Positions 1 to 6,399 are shown, numbered from the stretch's first letter. The stretch is DNA of 12,531 nt from Methyloprofundus sp. (GCA_030619185.1 JAUXBW010000025.1:1-12531), one strand, 5' to 3'. Translations and numbers: made by a program. Notes: a model not told the origin generated them from the sequence alone.

Positions 1-2
1 CA

Positions 3-166
3 TAAGGTAACGTGCAATAAATAACCCACCCATATTGCGCAGGATTTTTGTTAGTCTTCAAGGCGTAGAAATAGGCGCATAGCTGGCTACGAAACTATTT
101 CTACAACGCAGAAGGCGAACAAAAAGACCAGCAAGGTGGGTGGGTTATTTATTGCGAGTTGCCTTA
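3..166. repeat. Long imperfect hairpin element, copy 1 (~164 bp)
   Basis: The segment is nearly self-complementary along its whole length. Outer arms 3-31 and 138-166 match at 26 of 29 positions. An inner perfect 10-bp stem (65-74 GTAGAAATAG with 95-104) flanks a central TAGC-TG-GCTA (80-89). Between these, T-rich and A-rich blocks also face each other. The centre (CGCATAGC, GGCTACG), the left CAAGGCG and the right CAACGCAG recur in the second copy at 4824-4992, but the outer arms do not. No transposase lies in the window, and no clear target duplication is visible because only two bases of left flank are present. It could be a non-autonomous mobile hairpin or a structured RNA or DNA site. 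The fold is certain; the function is unknown. Confidence 0.85.
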
Positions 167-250
167 CAAACGTGCACGACACACTTCGGCAACTAGCTTG
201 TGTATATGCTCGTCTTCTGCATTGTAGAAAATGACTCCCCCCTTGCGCAT
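164..250 (-). pseudogene. Short coding-like fragment ending at the hairpin element (28 codons)
   Basis: On the minus strand, ATG at 250-248 opens 28 codons (MRKGGVIFYNAEDE, then a helix-like tail ending CRARL). The TAA stop at 166-164 lies exactly at the outer end of the hairpin element. The frame stays open upstream to 277, so the ATG is only one possible start. The composition looks like real protein, and the position is divergent from sixA, which suggests a gene truncated by the element. Against this, 21 of 24 bases of the stretch TTTCTACAAYGCAGAAGRCG and onward also match the right half of copy 1 (about 98-121), so it may instead be a decayed piece of the repeat. I do not recognise a family. 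Confidence 0.3.
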
Positions 251-273
251 GCTAGCGTTATACAGAATACAAT

Positions 274-795
274 ATGCCTATAAATAAAGAACTACTATTA
301 TTACGCCATGGAAAATCAGATTGGCATACAGATACAACTGATTTTAATCGGCCATTAAATAAACGCGGAAAACGTGCTGCGCAACAAATCGGCGAGTGGC
401 TAACCAGGCAAAATCTAACCCCTGATTTAATTATTTGCTCTCCTGCAATACGTGCACTGACAACAGCAGAAATAGTATGCTCAGCCTTGGGGCTATCGGT
501 GCATTCTATTCAGATAGAAGACACTATTTATGAGGCTAGTATGTCTGATTTGCAGCAGCTTTTGTTACATACTCCAGACTCAGTCCAACGCCTTTTATTA
601 GTGGGTCATAACCCAGGTTTCGAATCTCTACTAAGCTATTTAGCCCCAGATTTGCCCATGCCAAATGATGGAAAACTCTTGCCCACGGCTACCCTGGCCT
701 ATCTTCAACTTGATCCACAATGGTCATTTTTGCAAGGTAGCTATCTAATTCAGCGCCCAAAGGGTTTACCCCTGCCAAACAAACAGCCCATTTGA
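274..795 (+). CDS. sixA: SixA-type phosphohistidine phosphatase
   Basis: 173 aa, close to the ~160 aa usual for SixA. It is a cytoplasmic member of the histidine phosphatase (phosphoglycerate mutase-like) superfamily; SixA removes phosphate from phosphohistidine, in E. coli acting on phosphotransfer proteins. The catalytic RHGKS motif is at residues 11-15 (nucleophile His12). The SixA-like FNRPLNKRGKRAA follows at 24-36, CSPAIRALTTAE at 55-66 supplies the phosphate-binding Arg60, and VGHNPGFE at 110-117 holds the second His112. The ATG at 274 has no good Shine-Dalgarno sequence, but the motif spacing fits this start. It is the first plus-strand gene, 168 bp upstream of the TM2 gene and near cobS-bluB. 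The related CobC family dephosphorylates alpha-ribazole phosphate in the same pathway as CobS, so a B12 role is possible but not shown. Confidence 0.88.
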   Translation: MPINKELLLLRHGKSDWHTDTTDFNRPLNKRGKRAAQQIGEWLTRQNLTPDLIICSPAIRALTTAEIVCSALGLSVHSIQIEDTIYEASMSDLQQLLLHTPDSVQRLLLVGHNPGFESLLSYLAPDLPMPNDGKLLPTATLAYLQLDPQWSFLQGSYLIQRPKGLPLPNKQPI

Positions 796-963
796 TTCTC
801 TCCCTACCCCGCGCGAGAATCCACTGATTGATCTTCTGCATCATAGAGTGCGGAGCTTTCGTATATAAATTCCCACGCCAAGCATCGAAACGGAATAAAT
901 TCCGCCTCAATAGTTTAAGTATAGTAAAATCACGACATATTATGATAAGAGGTTTTACTTACA

Positions 964-1383
964 ATGATTGGAAAAATCAAAAGTTACGATGCAGACACTC
1001 AAACAGGTGTCATCAAAAGCGAAGAGCAGTATTACGAATTTCATATAGATGACTGGAGTGAACATGTACAGCCCATCATTGACTCTGATGTATTATTTGA
1101 AGGTGAAGGCGAAACAGCTAGCATGGTCACTCTGATTGGCAGCTACTTAGAGCACCAAGAAGCCGTTAAATCACGTAAAACGGCTATGATACTGGCCTTC
1201 TTTCCGCTAACAGGCCTATTTGGAGGGCACCGCTGGTATCTGGGCTATAAAAAAATAGCAATCTTTCAAATAATCGTTTCTGTGCTCACTGCTGGTGCGG
1301 GCATACTCTGGCCAATTATTGACGGTGTGTTACTCTCTACAGGTCACTTACACAAAGATAAGCAGGGCCGCCCTTTAAAATAA
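964..1383 (+). CDS. TM2-domain membrane protein with cold-shock-like N-terminus
   Basis: 139 aa. Residues 2-30 (GKIKSYDADTQTGVIKS, then YYEFHIDDW) resemble the first strands of a cold-shock/OB fold but lack the usual aromatic RNP motifs. Residues 71-124 form a TM2 domain: a first membrane helix running into GLFGGHRWYLG (84-94), then a second helix ending ILWPIIDG (114-121). TM2 proteins are small two-helix membrane proteins, mostly of unknown function. An AGAGG at 948-952 lies 11 bases before the ATG, which is a long spacing. The gene is 35 bp upstream of cobS on the same strand and probably co-transcribed with it. The upstream gap 796-963 contains a small CGGAAT-AA-ATTCCG palindrome (891-904) and a TATAGTAAAAT box (919-929) that could be a -10 region. 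The domain call is confident; the function is not. Confidence 0.82.
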   Translation: MIGKIKSYDADTQTGVIKSEEQYYEFHIDDWSEHVQPIIDSDVLFEGEGETASMVTLIGSYLEHQEAVKSRKTAMILAFFPLTGLFGGHRWYLGYKKIAIFQIIVSVLTAGAGILWPIIDGVLLSTGHLHKDKQGRPLK

Positions 1384-1418
1384 AACCTCTTCAGCGTAAA
1401 TATCCCTATATTATCATC

Positions 1419-2153
1419 ATGCTTGCTTCTTTTACGCTTGCTTTACAATTTCTAACACGTCTCCCTTTAAATTTTAATATCCCGATTTCCGAGCAACGTG
1501 TTGCTCAATCTGTACTCTTTTATCCATTGGTAGGTTTGGCAATCGGAGCTATTCTGATTTTGCTTAATGGTCTGTTACCAGCACACACCTTAACATTAAA
1601 TGCGGCAATTATTTTAACCGTCTGGGTACTTTTAACCGGTGGTTTACATTTAGATGGCCTGGCTGATTGCAGCGATGCCTGGGCGGGAGGTCTAGGTGAT
1701 AAACAACGTAGCCTGGCGATTATGCAAGACCCTGCTGCCGGGCCGGTTGCAGTGATTATTCTAATACTGCTGTTGCTGTTAAAGTGGACAGCACTTCAAA
1801 GCCTGTTGCAGCAACAGCAAATACTAATACCGCTTTTGGTGGCTCCTTGCTTAGGCCGTTTAAGCATCTTACTACTGATGCTAAGCACGCCCTATGTCAG
1901 AGAGAATGGACTAGGTAGCACTATGCAACATTACCTCCCCCAAAAATCGGCAAAACTGATTACTTTCTTCTCTGCGCTACTTTGCTTATGGCTTACAAAC
2001 ATTTACACTTTGCTTGCGGTATTCTTGCTGATTATATTTATTAGATACCTGGCGATACAGCGACTCCGAGGTGTTACTGGCGATGTCTATGGTGCCAGCG
2101 TAGAAATAATAGAAACCAGCGTTTTAATCACCCTGGCTCTTTCCAATGGATAA
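1419..2153 (+). CDS. cobS: Adenosylcobinamide-GDP ribazoletransferase (cobalamin synthase)
   Basis: 244 aa, the usual length. CobS is a polytopic inner-membrane enzyme that joins adenosylcobinamide-GDP to alpha-ribazole (or its phosphate), a final step of cobalamin nucleotide-loop assembly. The N-terminus (ALQFLTRLPL, residues 7-17; VLFYPLVGLAIG, 32-43) is typical. The family motif HLDGLADCSDAW is at 77-88, followed by IMQDPAAGPVAV near 101-112 and a C-terminal RGVTGDVYGASVE. Several Leu/Ile-rich helices cover the rest. The start has no clear Shine-Dalgarno sequence. Its last 8 bases overlap bluB, a translational-coupling arrangement that places DMB synthesis next to its use. No cobalamin riboswitch is recognisable upstream. 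Confidence 0.95.
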   Translation: MLASFTLALQFLTRLPLNFNIPISEQRVAQSVLFYPLVGLAIGAILILLNGLLPAHTLTLNAAIILTVWVLLTGGLHLDGLADCSDAWAGGLGDKQRSLAIMQDPAAGPVAVIILILLLLLKWTALQSLLQQQQILIPLLVAPCLGRLSILLLMLSTPYVRENGLGSTMQHYLPQKSAKLITFFSALLCLWLTNIYTLLAVFLLIIFIRYLAIQRLRGVTGDVYGASVEIIETSVLITLALSNG

Positions 2154-2790
2154 CCATAAATTTACTGATCAGCAAATATCAGGCGTTTATCGTGCCATTG
2201 CCGAGCGTCGTGATATGCGTCATTTTATCGATAAACCCGTCCCTCTGGCAACTTTAGAAAAATTACTACAAGCCGCCCATCAAGCCGGCAGCGTGGGCTT
2301 AATGCAACCCTGGCGCTTTATTAGGGTAACTGACTCAGCATTACGCCATGCCATACATCAGCAGGTTGAAACTGAGCGTCAACTCACTGCAAAAGCATTG
2401 GGAGAGCGTCAGGGTGACTTTATGAAACTTAAGGTTGAAGGTATTCTGGAGTGTGCCGAATTATTAGTTGTCGCTCTACCTGATAAGCGTGAACAGCATA
2501 TCTTTGGGCGGCGCACTTTACCGGAAATGGATATAGCCTCGGCAGCTTGCGCGATACAAAACCTTTGGCTGACAGCTCGTGCCGAGGGACTAGGCATGGG
2601 CTGGGTGTCTTTATTTGATCCAGAAAAATTAGCCATACTATTGAAAATGCCAGCAGGTAGTCAGCCCATTGCTATCCTATGCCTGGGCCATGTAAAAGAG
2701 TTTTATCCCAGACCGATGCTGGAATTGGAAAACTGGGCAAAAGGCCGCGCCCTGAAAGAATTCATAAGTGAGAATTATTGGCCTGATTAA
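2146..2790 (+). CDS. bluB: 5,6-dimethylbenzimidazole synthase (BluB)
   Basis: 214 aa nitroreductase-fold flavoenzyme. BluB uses oxygen to break up reduced FMN and form 5,6-dimethylbenzimidazole, the lower ligand of B12. The diagnostic YRAIAERRDMRHF is at 15-27, GSVGLMQPWRFI at 48-59, FGRRTLPEMD at 120-129, and QNLWLTARAEGLGMGWVSLF at 138-157 (Ser155 corresponds to a conserved BluB serine). The C-terminal LGHVKEFYPRPMLE and ENWAKGRAL also fit. Position 48 is Gly where Pro is common. The start overlaps the cobS end by 8 bases, so the two form an operon. Its presence indicates aerobic synthesis of true cobalamin, or conversion of imported cobinamide. The gene ends 15 bp before a REP pair that separates it from the convergent gene. 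Confidence 0.95.
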   Translation: MDNHKFTDQQISGVYRAIAERRDMRHFIDKPVPLATLEKLLQAAHQAGSVGLMQPWRFIRVTDSALRHAIHQQVETERQLTAKALGERQGDFMKLKVEGILECAELLVVALPDKREQHIFGRRTLPEMDIASAACAIQNLWLTARAEGLGMGWVSLFDPEKLAILLKMPAGSQPIAILCLGHVKEFYPRPMLELENWAKGRALKEFISENYWPD

Positions 2791-2805
2791 CAGTTGAATG
2801 CGCTT

Positions 2806-2865
2806 GTAGGAGCGGTCTTTAGCCGCGATAAAGAGCGACCACTCGCGGCTAAATACCGCTCCTAC
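2806..2865. repeat. REPIN: two inverted REP sequences
   Basis: Two 23-base arms, 2806-2828 and 2843-2865, are inverted copies of each other with one mismatch. They are separated by 14 bases (AAGAGCGACCAC in the middle). Each begins with GTAGGAGCGG and ends GCCGCGA, so each carries the GTAG tetranucleotide plus a GCGG/CCGC palindrome typical of gammaproteobacterial REP elements moved by RAYT transposases. It sits between the convergent ends of bluB and the exported-protein gene, where such hairpins often lie and may also stop transcription from either side. No RAYT gene is in the window. Confidence 0.88.
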
Positions 2866-2871
2866 CCGTTA

Positions 2872-3261
2872 TTATCTTCTCAAAAACAAATAAACAAAAG
2901 TACATTTTAAGGTCATTTCGCCATCCTCTAACTTAATCACTTTACAGTCTTCCATTTTTGAGCGACCTGGCGTTTTTTGCTTCTTGATAACCCCGTCTTC
3001 CACTGCATAATTTAAATCAATTTTTAACGTTTTTGTACGCCCAAAGCGGTCTTCAGAACGGGTATGTATGACACCATCTTTTCTAAATTCCCAAACAGAA
3101 AAAAGCTCCACCTTTTCTTTGTGTAGTGCTATCGCTTCGGCATATAAATTCCATTTCCCCAGAATCAGAGTATTGTCTTCGAGTTTAATTTCTTCAGCAT
3201 TAACCGTTACCGAAAATAAAAGCACAGCACCCACCAATAAAGCTTGTGTTAATTTCATCAT
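2872..3261 (-). CDS. Small exported protein of unknown function
   Basis: 129 aa from the chosen start. ATG-ATG codons at 3261-3256 follow a strong AGGAG (3272-3268) at 6 or 9 bases, so I prefer this start to an in-frame ATG ten codons upstream that would put the Shine-Dalgarno inside the gene. The N-terminus (MMKLTQALLVGAVLLF) is a signal peptide with a likely signal peptidase I site at VNA-EE, near residue 22. The mature part starts with a GKWNLY strand, has a WEFRKDG motif and carries two cysteines close to the C-terminus (DCKVI and LKCTF), which could form a disulfide. The pattern recalls small lipocalin-like beta barrels but is not diagnostic. A TATAAT lies just before the Shine-Dalgarno. 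It is downstream of thrB on the same strand, 75 bp away. Confidence 0.7.
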   Translation of the reverse strand: MMKLTQALLVGAVLLFSVTVNAEEIKLEDNTLILGKWNLYAEAIALHKEKVELFSVWEFRKDGVIHTRSEDRFGRTKTLKIDLNYAVEDGVIKKQKTPGRSKMEDCKVIKLEDGEMTLKCTFVYLFLRR

Positions 3262-3336
3262 CAACCTCTCCTCATTATAGTTATTATTCAATTCAGCTTA
3301 TGAATTGTAACATGCTGTTAGTATCCATAAGTGGGA

Positions 3337-4269
3337 TTATTGGGCATAAAACTGTCGATGTTGCAGTAATATGTTTTTAAATTGTTCCGGAGGTTTTTCC
3401 TGCGTGATCTCACCAACTCTCGGGTTAAGCTTATGTTCTATACGCGATAACCAAAAACGTAAACACGCTCTGCGTAATAAAACAGGAAGAGACTTCTCCT
3501 CTTCTGGTGGTATAACTCGCACTTGTTGATATGCCTGCATAAAAACACCTTGTTGCTGACGGTCGAATACACCGCATTCATCCACACACCAGTCATTCAA
3601 TGTTATCGCGATATCCAGTAAATAACAATCATTACAGGCAGCATAAAAGTCTAACATCCCCGTTAAGCAGTCCCCCACAAACAAGACATTATCTTTAAAC
3701 AAATCAGCGTGGATGATGCCTTGTGTTAAATGCTGTGTCTCATGCTGTATTTGATAGTTAAGTTCATTATCCAAGAGAATAAGGTCCTGCCTCGTCAAAT
3801 AAGTACCCACTTGCTGTGCAGTTGCCTGCATCCATTCCATATTGCGTGGATTTTGCTTGCTAAACTCTAGAGCTGGGCTGCTTAAGTGCAACCGTGCCAA
3901 GGCACTTGCAATGGACTGACACTGGTTAACCGTCGCTTGTAAAATTGATACGCCAGATAAGCAGGGAAAGACAGCCGCTGGTTTTCCGGCTAATTGCTGT
4001 AAATATCTGTGTTGTGAATCTCTAAGCGGGCTGGGGTAATAGCTTTCATATTGTTCTAATTTACCCAGCAATCCCAGATAAATGGCTAACTCATTTGCTT
4101 TAAGATGCTCATACAAGGTTAATATATACTCACCTTGCGCGGTATTTAATAAGTAATTGGTATTTTCTATGCCCGCACTAATTCCCGCATAAGAAATAAG
4201 CGGCGAAAGATTGTAAGTACGGATAAAGGACTCAATTTGAGTATGACTAAGGGAAGTATAAACGGACAA
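3337..4269 (-). CDS. thrB: Homoserine kinase, APH-fold type
   Basis: 310 aa, matching the ThrB form built on the aminoglycoside-phosphotransferase fold rather than the GHMP-type ThrB of E. coli. It phosphorylates homoserine on the way to threonine. GIENTNY at 33-39 is the nucleotide-loop signature, followed by the strand around YILTLYE (48-54). The Brenner-type catalytic loop HADLFKDN is at 187-194 with base Asp189, and LDFY at 206-209 supplies the metal-binding Asp207. DIAITLNDWCVD follows, as usual in this family. The start is 3 bases after the DUF2782 stop codon, so the two genes form an operon. This DUF2782-thrB pair is a conserved neighbourhood, next to polA in Pseudomonas; polA is not present here. 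Confidence 0.93.
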   Translation of the reverse strand: MSVYTSLSHTQIESFIRTYNLSPLISYAGISAGIENTNYLLNTAQGEYILTLYEHLKANELAIYLGLLGKLEQYESYYPSPLRDSQHRYLQQLAGKPAAVFPCLSGVSILQATVNQCQSIASALARLHLSSPALEFSKQNPRNMEWMQATAQQVGTYLTRQDLILLDNELNYQIQHETQHLTQGIIHADLFKDNVLFVGDCLTGMLDFYAACNDCYLLDIAITLNDWCVDECGVFDRQQQGVFMQAYQQVRVIPPEEEKSLPVLLRRACLRFWLSRIEHKLNPRVGEITQEKPPEQFKNILLQHRQFYAQ

Positions 4270-4272
4270 AAC

Positions 4273-4614
4273 TTACCAGCTAAAAATTGTCCATTGATTA
4301 ATTTTTACTAAGCTATCCAGATCACTTTCACTAACCTCTTCCATTTCGCCATCACCATCTGGATCGATATAATAATAAGCGGGGCCAATATCGGGGATAA
4401 CTTTAATTTTGTAGATGACCCCATTAACACGGTATTCATGAATGGTTTTCTCGCCTCGGCGAGTAATCGTAATATCCGCCTCCATCGGCTCACCATCCTG
4501 GACAGGTAATGGCATTTCAGGTACATCAGGAGAATTGGAAATTTCCGGCATCTCTTCTTCGGCATAGACTGAATTGGAAAACACGAGCACACAAAATAAA
4601 AGGTAACGAAGCAT
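4273..4614 (-). CDS. DUF2782 exported protein
   Basis: 113 aa. Residues 1-18 (MLRYLLFCVLVFSNSVYA) form a signal peptide with cleavage after VYA. An acidic, proline-rich linker follows (EEEMPEISNSPDVPEMP), then the conserved DUF2782 core: ITITRRGEKTIHEYRVNG, IYKIKVIPDIGPAYYYIDPD, DGDGEME. This looks like a compact beta-strand periplasmic domain. The function of the family is unknown, but it is regularly coupled to thrB, and here the thrB start is 3 bases downstream. AGGAT 9 bases before the ATG is a plausible ribosome site. The divergent gap upstream (4615-4759) must hold its promoter. Confidence 0.85.
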   Translation of the reverse strand: MLRYLLFCVLVFSNSVYAEEEMPEISNSPDVPEMPLPVQDGEPMEADITITRRGEKTIHEYRVNGVIYKIKVIPDIGPAYYYIDPDGDGEMEEVSESDLDSLVKINQWTIFSW

Positions 4615-4759
4615 AAGACGCTATCCTGAAGAAAGTGGAATGAAAGTGCTGTCATTATGGCATTATTTGCGGAATTTAGCATAAAATATCTTTTCCCATT
4701 AATACTATTAAATAAGGTATAGTGTCTGCACTAAATCATACGGTACAGGAACGTTCAAC
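4615..4759. promoter_or_regulatory. Divergent promoter region between DUF2782-thrB and the ndh remnant
   Basis: This 145-bp AT-rich gap separates divergent start codons. On the plus strand, TATAGT at 4718-4723 is a reasonable -10 box for the ndh remnant, with no well-spaced -35 (TTCCCA at 4693-4698 is 19 bases upstream). AGGA at 4747-4750 is a well-placed Shine-Dalgarno for the ATG at 4760. On the minus strand, TATTTTATG and CATAAT-like boxes could serve the DUF2782-thrB operon, but I cannot choose between them. The region appears intact even though the downstream ndh gene is not. Confidence 0.35.
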
Positions 4760-4858
4760 ATGAGTACAGCAAGCCCCATGTACAGAATCCTTATTGTCGG
4801 CGGGGGTGCTGCAGGCCTAGAACTATACTTCGCGCGGCCACGGATGCGGAATTTATAA
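4760..4858 (+). pseudogene. ndh: 5' remnant of type II NADH dehydrogenase, truncated
   Basis: ATG at 4760, with AGGA 9 bases upstream, opens a 32-codon frame. Residues 9-22 (RILIVGGGAAGLEL) match the N-terminal FAD-binding Rossmann strand of type II NADH dehydrogenases, which normally exceed 400 aa. Host-derived sequence ends at about 4823. From 4824 the frame runs into the hairpin element, reads YFARPRMRNL and stops at 4858. The rest of ndh is not on the other side of the element: yggT on the opposite strand begins there. A simple insertion therefore cannot explain the junction. A deletion or inversion, perhaps by recombination between element copies, or an assembly join, is needed. The family call rests on about 14 residues, so a related FAD/NAD(P) oxidoreductase is possible. 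Confidence 0.6.
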
Positions 4859-4992
4859 CGCGCGCTGCCTTTTGTCGAGAGCAAGGCGCTGAAACAGACG
4901 ACGCATAGCAGGCTACGCAACTGTTTCAGCAACACAGCTATCGGCAAAAACTCAGCCGTTAGAAATCCGCATCCGTGGCCGCGCGAAGTATA
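4824..4992. repeat. Long imperfect hairpin element, copy 2 (~169 bp)
   Basis: Outer arms 4824-4850 and 4966-4992 are perfectly complementary over 27 bases. Complementarity continues inward with small bulges (TTTATAACG against CGTTAGAAA). An inner perfect 10-bp stem (4888-4897 GCTGAAACAG with 4921-4930) flanks TAGC-AG-GCTA (4906-4915). The centre, the CAAGGCG on the left and the CAAC-CAG on the right are shared with copy 1 at 3-166; the outer arms are unrelated in sequence and GC-richer. The inner stem differs from copy 1 at three base pairs, all compensated on both strands. The left end cuts into the ndh remnant, and the right end is 4 bp past the yggT stop codon. No target duplication is evident. 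Confidence 0.88.
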
Positions 4993-4996
4993 AGTA

Positions 4997-5572
4997 CTAT
5001 CCAACCAGCCTGATCAACTCCTGAAGAGGTGGAATAATCAGCATTTTAGCAAGCTGAAGACCTATCAAAACAATAAGCGGTGATAAATCGATTCCACCTA
5101 TATTAGGAATCATACGTCTGCAAGCAGCTAATAATGGCTCAGTGATACTATAAAGTAAATTTGAAGCAGCATTAAAAGTACCGGGATTAACCCAGCTCAA
5201 CAGTGCCCGTGCAAACACTGCAAAAACAAACACATTGATCAATAATGAAATTAGCTGGCTAATGGATAATAGGATCAGTGCCGCAAAACTAAACGGGATA
5301 CCTTTTAATGTTAGCGTTATTAAGTCAGAAAACATCTGTAAGCCAATTATAAAAACAATTGAAGAGGTATCTATTCTCCCAACAGCAGGAATATAACGGC
5401 GTAAAAAACGTAAAGGCGGATGCGTTATTTTTACCAAAAATTGAGAGATCGGATTATAAAAATCCCCCCCAACCCACTGTAAAAGAAAACGTATAACTAC
5501 CGCTAAAATATAAAAAGAAAAAACAGTATCCAATAAAAAAATGATTGGATCACTTATATACGTAGATCCCAT
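4997..5572 (-). CDS. yggT: YggT family membrane protein (two YGGT domains)
   Basis: 191 aa, the usual length for the gammaproteobacterial form. Two tandem YGGT repeats cover residues ~8-90 and ~100-185. Each has a membrane helix, a conserved loop and a second helix: RFLLQWVGGDFYNPISQFLV with RRYIPAVGRIDTSSIV in the first, and RALLSWVNPG, ITEPLLAACRRMIP and IGGIDLSPLIV in the second. It is an inner-membrane protein of uncertain function; homologues have been linked to osmotic tolerance, cell division or envelope biology in other bacteria. Its ATG shares one base with the proC stop codon (TAATG), so translation is coupled. proC-yggT is a conserved pair; yggS, often upstream, is absent. The stop codon lies 4 bp from the hairpin element. 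Confidence 0.92.
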   Translation of the reverse strand: MGSTYISDPIIFLLDTVFSFYILAVVIRFLLQWVGGDFYNPISQFLVKITHPPLRFLRRYIPAVGRIDTSSIVFIIGLQMFSDLITLTLKGIPFSFAALILLSISQLISLLINVFVFAVFARALLSWVNPGTFNAASNLLYSITEPLLAACRRMIPNIGGIDLSPLIVLIGLQLAKMLIIPPLQELIRLVG

Positions 5573-6399
5573 TAGCCTGCTCCCAATTCTTTAGAAAGTG
5601 AGATGGATCGATCATTCGCTGCCTGTAAGGCTTTTTTTACCAATTCTGAAAATCCCCCTTGGGTAAATGTTTTTATCGCTTGCTCTGTCGTACCACCCGG
5701 TGAAGTCACCCGATGCCTCAATTCTCCGGGTGACTCGGTTGATTCTAGTGCAATTCTTGCAGCACCCAAAGCTGTCTGCTCAATAAGCAATTGAGCAGTA
5801 TGCTGCGATAAACCCAATTCTAGAGCTGATTTTTCCATCGCTTCCATCAGTAAAAAGAAATACGCTGGACCACTGCCTGAAACGGCAGTCACAGCATCTA
5901 GCTCGCTTTCTTTTTCTACCCAGACAGAAATACCTACTGAACGCATAATATTTTCCGCCAGATCACGCTGCTCTGTGCTGACATTATTATTTGCATGCAA
6001 GCCAGTGGCACCGGTTTGTACCAGGGCTGGCGTATTAGGCATACAGCGCACAATCGCTTTGTCTGCACCTAACCATTTACTTAAACTTGCTTGATTAATG
6101 CCGGCTGCAATTGAAACAATAAGAGCATTGCTGTTCTTAAAGCTGGCGAGAGATTCCTGAATCACTGCCGCCATTGCTTGAGGTTTAACCGCTAAGACCA
6201 CTACATCAACCTCGGAAATCAATGCATTATTTGTTGCCGAAGTATTAATACGCATACTCGTCGCCAAAGTAGATAACTTATCCTGATCCGGATCGGAAAC
6301 CCAGATTTGTTGCGCGGAGTGACCACTGGCAATTAAGCCGCTGATTAAGCTATTGGCCATATTGCCGCCACCGATAAATCCTATTTTCTTTGTTTTCAT
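5572..6399 (-). CDS. proC: Pyrroline-5-carboxylate reductase
   Basis: 275 aa, the normal ProC length. It is cytosolic and catalyses the last step of proline synthesis, reducing 1-pyrroline-5-carboxylate with NAD(P)H. The N-terminal Rossmann domain has GFIGGGNMA at 7-15, AVKP at 70-73, IAAGI at 97-101 and MPNTPA at 120-125. The C-terminal dimerisation and catalytic domain has AVSGSGPAYFF at 172-182 and RVTSPGGTTEQAI at 230-242. Nothing appears to be missing. There is no strong Shine-Dalgarno at the ATG, but the Rossmann glycines begin only 10 residues in, so this start is right. It is the first gene of the proC-yggT operon; 250 bp with two palindromes separate it from the upstream permease end. 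Confidence 0.96.
   Translation of the reverse strand: MKTKKIGFIGGGNMANSLISGLIASGHSAQQIWVSDPDQDKLSTLATSMRINTSATNNALISEVDVVVLAVKPQAMAAVIQESLASFKNSNALIVSIAAGINQASLSKWLGADKAIVRCMPNTPALVQTGATGLHANNNVSTEQRDLAENIMRSVGISVWVEKESELDAVTAVSGSGPAYFFLLMEAMEKSALELGLSQHTAQLLIEQTALGAARIALESTESPGELRHRVTSPGGTTEQAIKTFTQGGFSELVKKALQAANDRSISLSKELGAG

Noticed and set aside
3..166. Integron attC site
   Set aside because: attC sites also conserve fold over sequence, but the ends lack the RYYYAAC/GTTRRRY core sites, there is no cassette array and no integrase. The GTTATAC at 258-264 has no matching partner.
796..963. Cobalamin riboswitch upstream of the cobS-bluB unit
   Set aside because: No B12 box (GCCACTG) or supporting helices; the nearest resemblance is a lone TCCACTG at 821-827.
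4308..4682. 124-codon minus-strand frame overlapping the DUF2782 gene
   Set aside because: It is a shifted frame of DUF2782, which has a signal peptide, conserved core and operon link.
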